Shown piece after piece: positions 21,809 to 30,582 of a stretch of 43,718 bases of DNA. Made by a program: the position numbers and the translations under genes. Source of the stretch: Zipacnadum sp036504235 (GTDB taxonomy: Bacteria > Armatimonadota > Zipacnadia > Zipacnadales > Zipacnadaceae); assembly GCA_036504235.1 (NCBI GenBank), contig DASXVN010000020.1, positions 1 through 43,718 on the forward strand. The letters are read 5' to 3'. Below the pieces are notes generated by a model. The model made no database searches, was not told the DNA's origin, and was given only the letters and a program-made list of their open reading frames with translations. Each line of letters starts with the position of its first letter. Position 1 is the first letter of the stretch.

Positions 21809-23986
21809 CTACCCGATTCTGTACGCCGTCCACGGCTCGGTCTGCAAGACCCCGCCGGCAGTCGCTACCGGCGTCTCCGTGCGCCCGGCGATGCGGGTCA
21901 CTTGCGCCCCCGCCGGTACCGGGAAGGCGAATCCCTTATAGGCAAATAACGCCTGCGGGCCGGCTGCCGACTCCCAGCGCACGCCCTGGTCGTTCGGCAA
22001 CAGGTAGCGCTTGTCCAGGTACGGGCGCAGCGCCTCGTAGGTCAGTTCATAGTCGCCCACGGCCATGGTCAGCGACCGGTTGGCAATGTAGCGGAAGCGC
22101 CACTCGTCAATTGGCACCGCGCCGCGCGCCGGGTTGGGCTTGACGTCCAGCAGTTGCGTATTATACGCCATGTATTCGTGCCCGAGGAGCTTGCCCAGGT
22201 CGTTCTGCCCGGCCACGCCCGCCAGCACGTTGCCCTCGTAGTCCTGCAGCGGATCGGCCAGCCCGTACTGGTGTACGCCAAAGGGGCTGGTGCCCTCAAA
22301 GCTGAACCAGTTGTAGCCGATCTCCTGGAGCTGGTGCAGCACGTCGCCCATCTCCCACTGCATCGGCTCGCAGTTGCCGCCGTAATTATAGGATAGGCAG
22401 GCCAGGTTGGGCCAGGAGTCGAAGAAGATCCACTCCAGTCCGCCCTCGTCGTGCCAGCGGCGCAGGTCGTCGAGGAACCACTGCTTGGCCCCGCTGCACC
22501 AGTTGATCGAGCAGATGCAGTCGTGCCCGTAGCCGCCGCCGAAGCGCTTGGTGTTGGCGTGCTTGATGAAGTACTCGGGGTGCTCACGGACGATGGCCGC
22601 GCGCGGGGTCAGATGCAGGCCCACCCAGTGCCCGGTCATGATCCCCAGCTCCCGGGCCTTGTCGCGGTAGTAGTTCCAGCCCTCCCAGCCGCCCCAGAAG
22701 GCCGCCGGCTGGTAGCGGTGCGTGCCGCAGACGCTGGAGCAATAGATGTCGCCGTGCCAGCCGATCTGCGCATGGGACAGGAAGGCCAGCTCGGAAAAGT
22801 CACTCTCGTGGATAGGCTGATCCAGCGCGGTCCGCTTGACGCCCTGGGCCGCCAATTGGGGCAAAACGTGGTCGGCCGACCAGTGCATAAAGTCGTGGCT
22901 CTCCACCTTCTCCACCTGGTCCCCGTTCTGCAGCAGCAGGTAGAACTTGTTCCCCTCCACCCGCCAGCCCCAGTTCGCCTGCGGCTCGCCCTGGGACTCG
23001 GCAATGGAGCAGGAGTTCTTGCCGGCGAAGACCGGCACGTTGCCGGAGGCCACCGGGTAGCACTGCTTGATCCCGAAAAAGCCGCGGATGAGGTCGCCGG
23101 TATAGTCCGTCGCCCGCGTCCACATGTTGACGATCTCGTGAGGCGCGCGCCCCTCCGGCGGGGCGGGGCTGAACAGGACATGCTTGGCGGGGATGGTCAC
23201 TTCCTGGCCCAGCGGGAAAGCGTACTCGTCCAGGACGAAGAAGACCTCCTCGCCGGGGTTCTTCTTCAGGAGGCTCTTGATCGAGTGCGGGTCCGGCCAG
23301 TAGCCCAGCAGCACGCCCTCCTGCGCGGCCAAAAAGTCAAAGGGCTGCCCGGAGCCCCAGCGGGGGCCGAGCTGATAGGAGTTGCCCAGCGGGGCGTTCC
23401 ACAGGTCCAGCCGCTGCAGACAGGCGCTGGTGTAGTGCGTATCGAGCGCCGCCTCGTAGACCGGCGGCCCCACCTGCGACTGGTAGTAGAGGGTATTGCC
23501 GGTGGCCTGGCCGCCGATCTCCCAGGTGGCCAGCGTGGAGAAGCGGTGGATCTGGTTGGTGGCGCTGGAGAACTGGAAGCCCAGCGAGAAGCCCACGTAC
23601 GACTCCCCGTCGAGGTCCAACTCCTGCCGCGCCAGAACCCAGTCCAGCCGGTCCTCCTGATCGCCGCGCACTTTCAGACTGGTGATAGTCCAGTCGTACT
23701 CGTCCATCAGGTCGTTGCTGTAGACCTCCGGGCGGCCGAGGGCGGTCGTATGCAGCACCAGGCCGGCGGGCGTCTCCTCCACTTCCTGCAGGAAAAAGTC
23801 CTGGTAGTGGACGGCGTCCAGGGTGGAGAAATCCGGCCGCAGCGGCATCTCGCCGGAGCGCACCAGCACCCCGGCGAGGCGAATCTCGCCCAGCCCCAGG
23901 AGGCGCTCCCCCCGCAGCAGCAGCGTAATCTCCACGTCAGAGCCTAGCGTCAATCGACGAGTGGTGAGGGTCTCGGCACCAGACAT
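21809..23986 (-). CDS. Putative glycoside hydrolase (GH36/GH31-clan-like)
   Basis: A 725-aa protein without a signal peptide. Residues about 1-300 form a beta-rich domain (VEITLLLRGERLLGLGEIRL). Residues about 350-650 look like a (beta/alpha)8 barrel with LGIMTGHWVGLHLTPRAAIV, GLEWIFFDSWPNLACLSYNY and WFSFEGTSPFGVHQYG. A small beta domain ends the protein. The Asp of FFDSW and the Glu of SFEGT are at the ends of successive strands and are plausible catalytic residues. The layout resembles GH36/GH27/GH31 alpha-glycosidases, but I cannot assign a family or substrate. It is the first minus-strand gene before the divergent cdsA and lies 29 bp upstream of the nuclease gene. Confidence 0.65.
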   Translation of the reverse strand: MSGAETLTTRRLTLGSDVEITLLLRGERLLGLGEIRLAGVLVRSGEMPLRPDFSTLDAVHYQDFFLQEVEETPAGLVLHTTALGRPEVYSNDLMDEYDWTITSLKVRGDQEDRLDWVLARQELDLDGESYVGFSLGFQFSSATNQIHRFSTLATWEIGGQATGNTLYYQSQVGPPVYEAALDTHYTSACLQRLDLWNAPLGNSYQLGPRWGSGQPFDFLAAQEGVLLGYWPDPHSIKSLLKKNPGEEVFFVLDEYAFPLGQEVTIPAKHVLFSPAPPEGRAPHEIVNMWTRATDYTGDLIRGFFGIKQCYPVASGNVPVFAGKNSCSIAESQGEPQANWGWRVEGNKFYLLLQNGDQVEKVESHDFMHWSADHVLPQLAAQGVKRTALDQPIHESDFSELAFLSHAQIGWHGDIYCSSVCGTHRYQPAAFWGGWEGWNYYRDKARELGIMTGHWVGLHLTPRAAIVREHPEYFIKHANTKRFGGGYGHDCICSINWCSGAKQWFLDDLRRWHDEGGLEWIFFDSWPNLACLSYNYGGNCEPMQWEMGDVLHQLQEIGYNWFSFEGTSPFGVHQYGLADPLQDYEGNVLAGVAGQNDLGKLLGHEYMAYNTQLLDVKPNPARGAVPIDEWRFRYIANRSLTMAVGDYELTYEALRPYLDKRYLLPNDQGVRWESAAGPQALFAYKGFAFPVPAGAQVTRIAGRTETPVATAGGVLQTEPWTAYRIG

Positions 23987-24176
23987 TTACGCAGGACACC
24001 TTTCCGAGCGCCGCGCGGCGGCGGAGACAGGCCGGGGACGGGCTCCGGCCGCCCTTGATAACGCGATACTGTTCCTTCCCCGCGGCACAAACTCCTGCCC
24101 CCAAGGAGGATTGTGCGCCCTCCGCGGCGCAACATAGCTCACGCGCTCGGGCGCGATACGCTGGAGGTGGCAGCCC

Positions 24177-25046
24177 CTGGCCCTGGGCAAACAGTTTCTA
24201 TCTCGTCTGGCTCTCCCCCTAATCGGTCTCCCCATTCTGATTCTGGTCAGTTGGTGGGGCGGCTGGGGTCTCCTGCTGGTCATTGGCGGCATCTCCCTGA
24301 TCGGGATGCATGAGTACTACGCCGCCGCCCGGCTGCAGGGGCGTCACCCCGTGGCCTTGGCCGGCTACCTGGGCGTCGCCGCCCTGTTGGCGGTCACCGA
24401 ATACGCCCCGGAGGGCTACCGCGATCCGCTGGTGGTCTGCGTCCTGTTCCTGGCCGTGATGGCCGCCATGATGGGCGTCTTCGGCCGCGGCCAGTACACG
24501 GGGGCGCTCGCGGATATCGCCACCACCGTCTTCGGCCTGGCCTACGTGGGCCTGGGGATGAGCTTTTACCTGCGCCTGCGCAACTTCGACGTCGCCGCCG
24601 CGCAGGGCTACCCGGACGTCTTCCTCACCGGCCACATCAGCACCCTGCTCATGGTTATCCTGCCGGTGTGGCTCCTGGACAGCACCGCTTTCACCGTCGG
24701 CGGCCTCTGGGGCCGCCGCCTGCTCGCCCCCATCCTCAGCCCGCACAAGACGGTAGAGGGAGCGGCAGCCGGGTTCGCGGCCGGGGTTCTCGCCACCGTG
24801 CTCATGGGTGTATACTGGAATCACATGGTGCTGGGGCAGGCGCTCGCTTTGGGGCTCATGATAGGCGTCCTGGCCCAGTGTGGCGACCTGGCCAAGTCCG
24901 TATTCAAGCGCGACGTAGGTATCAAGGACTTCGGCACCGTCTTCGGCGCGCACGGCGGGGTCCTGGACCGCTTTGACGGGGTGCTCTTCGTGATGCCGGT
25001 GGCGTACTTCTACCTCTGGCTGATCTTACCGCATTTGCCCAAGTGA
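24177..25046 (+). CDS. cdsA: Phosphatidate cytidylyltransferase
   Basis: Makes CDP-diacylglycerol from phosphatidate and CTP in the inner membrane, the branch point for phospholipids. The family signature is present at the C-terminus: SVFKRDVGIKDFGTVFGAHG then GVLDRFDG. Using the first ATG (24306) gives only 246 aa and starts within the second transmembrane helix. The frame is open upstream back to a TAG at about 24136 and encodes a missing helix (FLSRLALPLIGLPILILVSW), but contains no ATG, GTG or TTG. CTG 24177 has GGAGGTGG at 24163-24170, six bases away, and gives 289 aa, the family norm. A CTG start is therefore inferred. It heads a plus-strand lipid/envelope cluster. Confidence 0.85.
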   Translation: MALGKQFLSRLALPLIGLPILILVSWWGGWGLLLVIGGISLIGMHEYYAAARLQGRHPVALAGYLGVAALLAVTEYAPEGYRDPLVVCVLFLAVMAAMMGVFGRGQYTGALADIATTVFGLAYVGLGMSFYLRLRNFDVAAAQGYPDVFLTGHISTLLMVILPVWLLDSTAFTVGGLWGRRLLAPILSPHKTVEGAAAGFAAGVLATVLMGVYWNHMVLGQALALGLMIGVLAQCGDLAKSVFKRDVGIKDFGTVFGAHGGVLDRFDGVLFVMPVAYFYLWLILPHLPK

Positions 25047-25081
25047 GCCGACGGAACTGACGAGCGCCGAGGCCGTTTCCG

Positions 25082-25193
25082 CGTAGGGGCGCGTTTGGCG
25101 GAGCGAAGCGGAGCCACACACGCCCGCTCGCTAACTTACCGGCAGCGAACGGGCGTGTGTTGCGGTGCGGACACCGCAAAACGCGCCCCTACG
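25082..25193. repeat. Branched palindromic element, second type
   Basis: A 112-bp element. The outer stem CGTAGGGGCGCGTTT (25082-25096) pairs with AAACGCGCCCCTACG (25179-25193). An inner stem CACACGCCCG pairs with CGGGCGTGTG, and a side hairpin TTGCGGTG/CACCGCAA has loop CGGA. The architecture is like repeats A-C but the sequence differs. The window's last bases (CGCGTAGGGGCG at about 43703) match its left edge and may start another copy. It lies between cdsA and the lipid kinase gene and may act as a terminator or be a mobile palindrome. Confidence 0.75.
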
Positions 25194-25238
25194 GGAGACA
25201 ACCTCCCGCTGCGCAATCTACTTCTCGCTAGGAGAAAC

Positions 25239-26132
25239 ATGATCTCCCGGCTAGTTATCTGCAATCCCCAGGCCCGTCTCACCCGGACCCAATCCGCCGC
25301 CGACGGCGTGCGCGACCTGCTCGCCACGGCCGGCCTGCCGGCGGAGATCGTGGTCGCCGGCGATTGGGCGGAGGCCGCCCGCGTGGCGCGCGAGGCGGTG
25401 CAGGACGGCTACCAACAGGTGATCGCGGCCGGTGGCGACGGCACGGTCAACGCGGTGGCCAACGGCCTGCAGGGCAGCGCCGCCGCGCTCGGCGTGCTCC
25501 CCCTGGGCACCGGCAATATCCTCGCCTACAACCTCGGCGTGGAGCGCCTGCCCGCCGCGCTGGAGGCCCTGCGCGAGAACCGCTGCGGCCGCCTGGACCT
25601 GGGCTGTGTCAACGGTCGCTACTTCGCGGCGGTGGCCGGGGTGGGCTTTGACGCGCAGGTGGCGCACCGCGTCCATCCCCTGTGGAAGCAGCAGATCGGC
25701 CGCGTCGCCTTCCTCACCGAGGGCCTGGCCCAGCGCACCCACGTGCGGCCGCATACCTTCCGCGTGGAGTTGGAGGGCGAGCACTCCGCCACGCTGGAGG
25801 GGCCGATGTGGTCCGCCTTTTTCAGCAACGTGCCGCAGCACACCTGGAACCTGCCCCTGGCCCAGAAGGCCGGGCTGGATGACGGCTGGCTCCACCTGAT
25901 CCTGTTTGAGGACGCCCGCGCCTGGGATTTCGTCTACGGTCTGGGCAGCGCCCTGGTCAGTGGCGACCTCTCGCAGGCGGGCGGGGTCTCCGTACACCGC
26001 GTCACCCGCGCCCGCATCACCACCGATCCCCCCTGGATCTGGGAGGCCGACGGCGACGTAGGCGGCCCCACGCCAGTCGAGGTCTCGGTGCATCCGGCGG
26101 CGGTCCAGGTAGTCCTGGGAGCGACCGCCTGA
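25239..26132 (+). CDS. Diacylglycerol-kinase-family (YegS/DagK-like) lipid kinase
   Basis: A 297-aa soluble lipid kinase that phosphorylates diacylglycerol or a related lipid with ATP. The nucleotide-binding motif GGDGTVNAVANGL lies near residue 63. It is followed by LGVLPLGTGNILAYNLGV and the family glycine-rich stretch AGVGFDAQVAHRV. Length is typical for the YegS/DgkB group. ATG 25239 is preceded by AGGAGA. It follows cdsA on the same strand, and recycling of diacylglycerol to phosphatidate would feed CdsA directly, a sensible functional pairing. The 192-bp gap between them holds a palindromic element. Confidence 0.92.
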   Translation: MISRLVICNPQARLTRTQSAADGVRDLLATAGLPAEIVVAGDWAEAARVAREAVQDGYQQVIAAGGDGTVNAVANGLQGSAAALGVLPLGTGNILAYNLGVERLPAALEALRENRCGRLDLGCVNGRYFAAVAGVGFDAQVAHRVHPLWKQQIGRVAFLTEGLAQRTHVRPHTFRVELEGEHSATLEGPMWSAFFSNVPQHTWNLPLAQKAGLDDGWLHLILFEDARAWDFVYGLGSALVSGDLSQAGGVSVHRVTRARITTDPPWIWEADGDVGGPTPVEVSVHPAAVQVVLGATA

Positions 26133-26221
26133 CCCGGCGGGCAGGAATCCGCGGGCCGCAAGCGGAAGGGATACCCGCAATCCGCCCTACCTATCACAAT
26201 TATCGCGCGAGGAGTTTGCGT

Positions 26222-27517
26222 ATGCGTTTCCCGATTTGTCTACCGCTAGTCGCCCTGGGCGCCCTGCTGCTGGCCCTCCAGCCCGCCGGGGCCGAGCCGC
26301 TGGAGATCGTCCTGGCCGGCGCGCAGGTCACGGAGCACGGCCTGCGCCTGGCCGCCGCGCCGGAGGCCGGTCTCCCGGCCCACAAGGCCGGCCAAGCCTG
26401 CCGCGCCACCGACTGCCGCGCGGGGCAGGACCGTCTCACCGTGCTCGTCCCCGCGCCGGCTGCCGGGCCGGTGCTGGTGCAAGTCTCCTACCTCGACACC
26501 GGCCGCGGCCAGTGGGCGCTGGAGTATGACGCGCCCGGCCCCAACGGCACGGTCCGCCGCACGCACGGCCCGGTGATCGCCAAGCAGAACACCAACACCT
26601 GGAAGACAGCCGAATTCAGCCTCTCCGACGCCGGGCGCTCCCCCGCCGCCGAGTGGCGGCTGTCGGTGGACAGCTTCGGCGAGATGGTCGGCGAGGACAA
26701 CGAATTCGTGCGCCGAATTACCGTTGGCCGCGCCGAACTCGGCCTGACCGCAGCCAGCCCGGTAGTCGCCACCGGCGGCGAGGACCCCATGAGCCTGACC
26801 GCCCCCGAGGCGTCTTCCGCCGGTCCGCGCAGCGTCTATCTGACCGCTACCGCCGGGCACGTACCCTTCCTGACCACGCTCAGCGACAGCAGTGGCGACT
26901 TCACCTACGAGGCTCCGGCGACCGCCGGCGCGGTCACGGTCGCCGCCAAGCTGGGCGCGCTCCGCCAGGAGCAGCGCCTGCTGGTCTGGCCCGGCTCGGG
27001 TCCTGCCGAGGTGGAGAGCATCCTGGTGGACCCCACCTCCACTTTTGACCAGTGGATGCACTGGCCGGTCGGTGCGACCATCTCCCTCGGCGCGACCAGC
27101 GGCGAGGCGGAGGCCGGCGGCGGCGGCGCGGTGCTCGAGTACGCCTTCACCAGCCCCGCCTGGCCCGCCTACGTAGACTTCACCCACCGCACCGTGCTGC
27201 GCGGCCTGCCCCTGGACCTCAACCTGGAAGTCCAAGGCGCCGGGGCCGGCACGCGCCTGGAGGCCATCCTCGAGGACGCCCGCGGCCAGCGCTTCTGCTA
27301 CCCGCTGGGCGAGGTGAATCACGCGGAGTGGACCTCCCTGCGCGGCAGCCTGCAAGGCCCCACGCGCTACTGGGGCGGCCCGGCCGACGGCTCGCCGCGC
27401 TACCCGCTCGCTTTCCTGTCGCTGCGGGTCATCCAGGGCCCGACGGGCAGCGCCACCCACGGGCGCGTCCAGATGCGTAACGTCTTCATCCGCGCCCTGG
27501 CGCCCGGCGTCCGCTAG
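26222..27517 (+). CDS. Secreted beta-rich protein of unknown function
   Basis: A 431-aa protein with a clear signal peptide (ICLPLVALGALLLALQPAGA, cleavage near AGA-EP). The mature part is predicted beta-rich with no hydrophobic helix: LEIVLAGAQVTEHGLRLAAA, VLVQVSYLDTGRGQWALEYD and YLTATAGHVPFLTTLSDSSG. The last 140 residues contain an F-A-F jelly-roll-like pattern (GAVLEYAFTSPAWPAYVDFT ... RLEAILEDARGQRFCYPLGE), as in carbohydrate-binding domains. No recognised family. ATG 26222 has CGAGGAG seven bases upstream. The glycosyltransferase gene begins 9 bp after its stop, so the two are co-transcribed; a role in the cell surface is likely. Confidence 0.75.
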   Translation: MRFPICLPLVALGALLLALQPAGAEPLEIVLAGAQVTEHGLRLAAAPEAGLPAHKAGQACRATDCRAGQDRLTVLVPAPAAGPVLVQVSYLDTGRGQWALEYDAPGPNGTVRRTHGPVIAKQNTNTWKTAEFSLSDAGRSPAAEWRLSVDSFGEMVGEDNEFVRRITVGRAELGLTAASPVVATGGEDPMSLTAPEASSAGPRSVYLTATAGHVPFLTTLSDSSGDFTYEAPATAGAVTVAAKLGALRQEQRLLVWPGSGPAEVESILVDPTSTFDQWMHWPVGATISLGATSGEAEAGGGGAVLEYAFTSPAWPAYVDFTHRTVLRGLPLDLNLEVQGAGAGTRLEAILEDARGQRFCYPLGEVNHAEWTSLRGSLQGPTRYWGGPADGSPRYPLAFLSLRVIQGPTGSATHGRVQMRNVFIRALAPGVR

Positions 27518-27526
27518 AGGCAGCCT

Positions 27527-28441
27527 ATGACCGCACCCCTCCCGCGCCTGTCCGTCTGCCTGGTCAACTGGAACACCCGCGACCACCTGCAGCGCTGCCT
27601 GGAGAGCCTCCGGGAGCACACCAGCGACCTCGCGCCGGTCATCGTAGTTGTGGACAACGGTTCCGAGGACGGCAGCGCGGCGCTGGTCGCGGAGCAGTTC
27701 CCGGAGGTGCGGCTGCTGGCCAACCCCGACAACCGGGGCTACGCGGCGGGCACCAACCAGGCCCTGGCCGCGGTGGCCGCTGAGCATTACCTGCTGCTCA
27801 ACCCGGACGTCGTCGTCTCGCCCGGCTCGGTGCAGTATCTCCTGGACTTCCTCGATCGCCACCCGGCAGCCGGAGCGGTGGCCCCCCGCCTGCGCTATCC
27901 CGACGGCCGCGTACAGCTCACCTGCCGCAGTTTCCCCACTCCCGACACCCTCTGGTACGACGCCCTGGGCCTCAGCCGCCTCTTCCCGCACAGCCGGCGT
28001 TTCGGCAAGTACCGCATGTCCTGGTGGGCGCACGACGACGAGCGCGAGGTGGACCAGCCCATGGCCTCCGCGCTGCTGCTCCGGGGCGCAGCGCTCGCCG
28101 CGGTGGGCGGCCTGGACGAGGATTTTCCCCTGTTTTTCAACGATGTGGACCTCTGCTACCGCCTCCGCCAGGCGGGCTGGGCGGTCTGGTTCACGCCCCA
28201 GGCGGAGATGACCCATTTCCACGGCGCCTCCACCTCCCAGGTCTGGAGCCAGGCCCTGAACGCCTCGGAGCGCGGATTCGTCTGTTTTTACCAAAAGCAC
28301 TATCGCGGCCGCCTTTCCGGGGTGACTTACGCGGCGACGATGAGTATACTTAAGGTCGGATTTGCGGCCCGGCGGCTCCGGCTCCGACTGGGGGGCGGCA
28401 CCGGTCCCTATCGGGCCTCGTGGCAGCAACGAGCGGAGTGA
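27527..28441 (+). CDS. Family 2 glycosyltransferase
   Basis: A 304-aa GT-A-fold transferase. The N-terminal SVCLVNWNTRDHLQRCLESL, the strand PVIVVVDNGSEDGSAALV, the loop NPDNRGYAAGTNQAL and the metal motif region LLLNPDVVVSPGSVQ are diagnostic of the rhamnosyltransferase-like GT2 subgroup. The acceptor-loop DFPLFFNDVDLCYRLRQAGW follows. It has no transmembrane domain apart from a weak C-terminal hydrophobic stretch. ATG 27527 has a weak AGAGGC site. It lies between a secreted protein and a polysaccharide deacetylase, which together look like a small surface-polysaccharide operon. Donor sugar unknown. Confidence 0.92.
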   Translation: MTAPLPRLSVCLVNWNTRDHLQRCLESLREHTSDLAPVIVVVDNGSEDGSAALVAEQFPEVRLLANPDNRGYAAGTNQALAAVAAEHYLLLNPDVVVSPGSVQYLLDFLDRHPAAGAVAPRLRYPDGRVQLTCRSFPTPDTLWYDALGLSRLFPHSRRFGKYRMSWWAHDDEREVDQPMASALLLRGAALAAVGGLDEDFPLFFNDVDLCYRLRQAGWAVWFTPQAEMTHFHGASTSQVWSQALNASERGFVCFYQKHYRGRLSGVTYAATMSILKVGFAARRLRLRLGGGTGPYRASWQQRAE

Positions 28442-28467
28442 ACATCGCAGAAAGAGGCACACCCAGC

Positions 28468-30108
28468 ATGTCCCCCCTTCCCGGGACTCAGGTAACCACC
28501 TACGACCACTTCGAGCGCGCCGCCCGCGTCCGCGGCGGCGAGGACGCGCTCCGGCGCGTCGGGGGCGGCCTGCTGCTGGTGCTGCTCCTGATCGGTTGCC
28601 TCGCGCTCAGTCTCCGCCCCCGCTACGTCTACCTCAACGGCGACCGCGTGCCCCTGCGCCAGGTCAGTCGCATCTCCGACGCCGCCTCGCGCCTCCACCT
28701 GAGCCTCGCCCCCGGCAACCTGGTGGACGCCCGCGGCGAGGTCCTGGTAGCCCGCGGCGGCCGCCCCGCGCTGATCTTCCGCAACGGCGAGTTGGTCCCC
28801 CCCACCGCCCGCCTGCACGGCGGCGACAGCGTCTATATCAGCCCCGGCCGGGACCGCACCGAGCCACTGCTCACCAAGGTCACCACGCTAGCGCCGGTCG
28901 GTCGCGTGCACAATTCCGCGCTGGGGCCGAGTCCCGTTTCCCTGGCCGGTCTGCGGCGCGAGCAACGCGGCCAGTTCAGCGGCAAGCTGGCCGCCGTGCA
29001 GATCGCCTCGGTCAGCCCGGTGCCCCTGCCCGCCGCCAACCGCAAGCTCATGGCGCTCACCTTTGACGATGGCCCCAGCCCCTCCTACACCCCTTCAATC
29101 CTGGCGCTGCTGGCCAAGTACGGGGCCCGAGCCACCTTCTTCGAGCTAGGCGGCTGCGTCAGCAACCATCCCGACCTGACCCGCAAGGTCTACGCGGCCG
29201 GTCACGAGCTGGCCGTGCATACCTGGAGCCACTGGATGATGACCAAAAACAGCACCGAGGCGCTGACCGCCGACCTGCGCCGCTGTCTCGACCTCTACAC
29301 CAAGGTCCTCGGCGGCCCCGTTCCCATCCGCTGGATGCGCCCCCCCTACGGGGCCACCAACGCCCACGTCCGCGCCGCCATTGAGGCCGTGGGCCTGCGC
29401 CACATCCTCTGGAGCGTGGACACCAACGACTGGCGCCGCCCCGGCGGCTCGGTCATCGCCCAGCGGATCCTCGCCCAAGCCCGTCCCGGGGCGGTGGTGC
29501 TCATGCACGACGGCGGTGGCCCCCGCGAGGGCACCGTGGAAGGCGTGCGCCAGGCCCTGCCGGTGCTGCTGGCCCGGGGCTATTCCCTGGTCACCCTCTC
29601 GGAACTGATGGGCGCGACCAACGCCCTCAGCACCGAGGCGATCTTCACCATCAACGGGGAGCAGTTCCGGGTGAAGCCGCTAGACCCGCCGGCGAGCCTC
29701 ACAGTGGACGGCGCCGTCCTGGAGCTAACCACCCCCATCCTGGCCTGCAACGGGCAGCTCCTGCTCCCCGCCGTACCCACGCTGGACAAGCTCGGCATCA
29801 CCTGCGTCTACGAGACTGCCATCCAAAGCCTGCGCCTCTCCGCCCCCAGCGGCGAGTACGTGGTCCCCCTGGACAGCCTGCGCCTGCAGCACGGCGACCA
29901 GGAGTTGACCCTGCAATACCCCAGCCTGCTCTACAACGGCCGCGCCTACCTCCCGCTCAGCCTGGTCACCCGCCTCAGCGGCGGCGCCGCGCTCTGGGAG
30001 GACGCCACCCGCAGCCTGCAGCTCTTCTCCCCCGGCGCCTCCCCCGCCGCGGCCCCCACCACCGCCCGCTGGCTACCCCGAGGCGGCTGGAGCCTGCTGC
30101 CGGCGTAA
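28468..30108 (+). CDS. Polysaccharide deacetylase with copper-amine-oxidase-like C-terminal domain
   Basis: A 546-aa membrane-anchored carbohydrate esterase 4. One transmembrane helix near 37-50 (LLLVLLLIGCLALSL) precedes a beta-rich extracellular linker (50-190; YVYLNGDRVPLRQVSR). The NodB domain runs from about 190 to 390: LMALTFDDGPS (motif 1, two Asp), ELAVHTWSHWMM (motif 2, two His), WMRPPYGATN (motif 3), WSVDTNDW (motif 4) and VVLMHDGGG (motif 5). All catalytic and metal residues are kept. The C-terminal 150 residues form a copper-amine-oxidase-N-like beta repeat (ILACNGQLLLPAVPTLDKLG, YLPLSLVTRLSGGAALWEDA), a wall- or polymer-associated domain common in Firmicutes and Armatimonadota. 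ATG 28468 is chosen over GTG 28420, which would overlap the upstream gene. Confidence 0.93.
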   Translation: MSPLPGTQVTTYDHFERAARVRGGEDALRRVGGGLLLVLLLIGCLALSLRPRYVYLNGDRVPLRQVSRISDAASRLHLSLAPGNLVDARGEVLVARGGRPALIFRNGELVPPTARLHGGDSVYISPGRDRTEPLLTKVTTLAPVGRVHNSALGPSPVSLAGLRREQRGQFSGKLAAVQIASVSPVPLPAANRKLMALTFDDGPSPSYTPSILALLAKYGARATFFELGGCVSNHPDLTRKVYAAGHELAVHTWSHWMMTKNSTEALTADLRRCLDLYTKVLGGPVPIRWMRPPYGATNAHVRAAIEAVGLRHILWSVDTNDWRRPGGSVIAQRILAQARPGAVVLMHDGGGPREGTVEGVRQALPVLLARGYSLVTLSELMGATNALSTEAIFTINGEQFRVKPLDPPASLTVDGAVLELTTPILACNGQLLLPAVPTLDKLGITCVYETAIQSLRLSAPSGEYVVPLDSLRLQHGDQELTLQYPSLLYNGRAYLPLSLVTRLSGGAALWEDATRSLQLFSPGASPAAAPTTARWLPRGGWSLLPA

Positions 30109-30135
30109 GGGCGTCTCTTGCGGCCGTCGCCGTTG

Positions 30136-30220
30136 CCGTTTGTAGGGCGGGGGCTCGCCGTAGGCCCTGAGCCCGTCGAAGGGTACCCCGCCGTCGCTAG
30201 GCAATCGTGAACCGGCGGCG
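30136..30220. repeat. Intergenic palindromic repeat, copy 2 (type R4)
   Basis: Holds GCCGTTTGTAGGGCGGGGGC (reverse complement of the module at 40-60) and the CCGCCGTCGCTAGGCAA module of the window start, with a CGCCG/CGGCG stem. About 25 bp of unrelated sequence separates them. Confidence 0.6.
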
Positions 30221-30225
30221 ACCGG

Positions 30226-30299
30226 CCCCCTCCCGCCCCCAGCCCCTCCCGCTCCGGGAGGGGTGCCCGCAGGGCGGGGTGGGCCCAGCCGTTGCCGTT
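30226..30299. repeat. G+C-rich hairpin repeat R2, copy a
   Basis: Contains a CCCCTCCC/GGGAGGGG hairpin, then TGCCCGCAGGGCGGGGTGGG and ends GCCGTTGCCGTT. It is nearly identical to 30583-30657 and similar to 39643-39709. Non-coding repeat family. Confidence 0.75.
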
Positions 30300-30300
30300 A

Positions 30301-30352
30301 CTCCCCCTCTCCCAAGGTCCCCCGCGGGAGAGGGGGCCGGAGGGTGAGGTTT
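30301..30352. repeat. Hairpin repeat R3, copy a
   Basis: CCCCCTCTCCC ... GGGAGAGGGGG hairpin followed by CCGGAGGGTGAGG. Other copies are at 30436-30495 (inverted), 30658-30720 and 39710-39750. This hairpin type is seen in the intergenic DNA of many bacteria. Confidence 0.7.
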
Positions 30353-30435
30353 GCAGTGTCGCCAGCCACTGCCTCTACGTCAATCAAGCAGAGCTTGCTA
30401 CATGAGGACCAAGTGAGTGCTTGCCCTTACGTTTT

Positions 30436-30495
30436 ACCTCACCCCTAACCCCTCTCCCGCACTCGCGCAGACGCGAGCTTGGGAGAGGGGGATTG
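30436..30495. repeat. Hairpin repeat R3, copy b (inverted)
   Basis: CCTCACCCCTAACCCCTCTC at the left and GGGAGAGGGGGA at the right surround a small ACTCGCGCAGACGCGAG hairpin-like centre. Opposite orientation to copy a. Confidence 0.7.
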
Positions 30496-30582
30496 CGTGA
30501 GAGGTCAGCTGTGAGGCAGCGATCGCCGAATTGCCGGCACCAAGCAGGCTGAAGTGTCTCCCCAGCCTCCGACGCCCCTCGC

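Noticed and set aside
26246..28462. 738-codon minus-strand frame
   Set aside because: Opposite the secreted protein and glycosyltransferase genes, which have signal peptide and catalytic motifs; the frame's product is low in recognisable structure.
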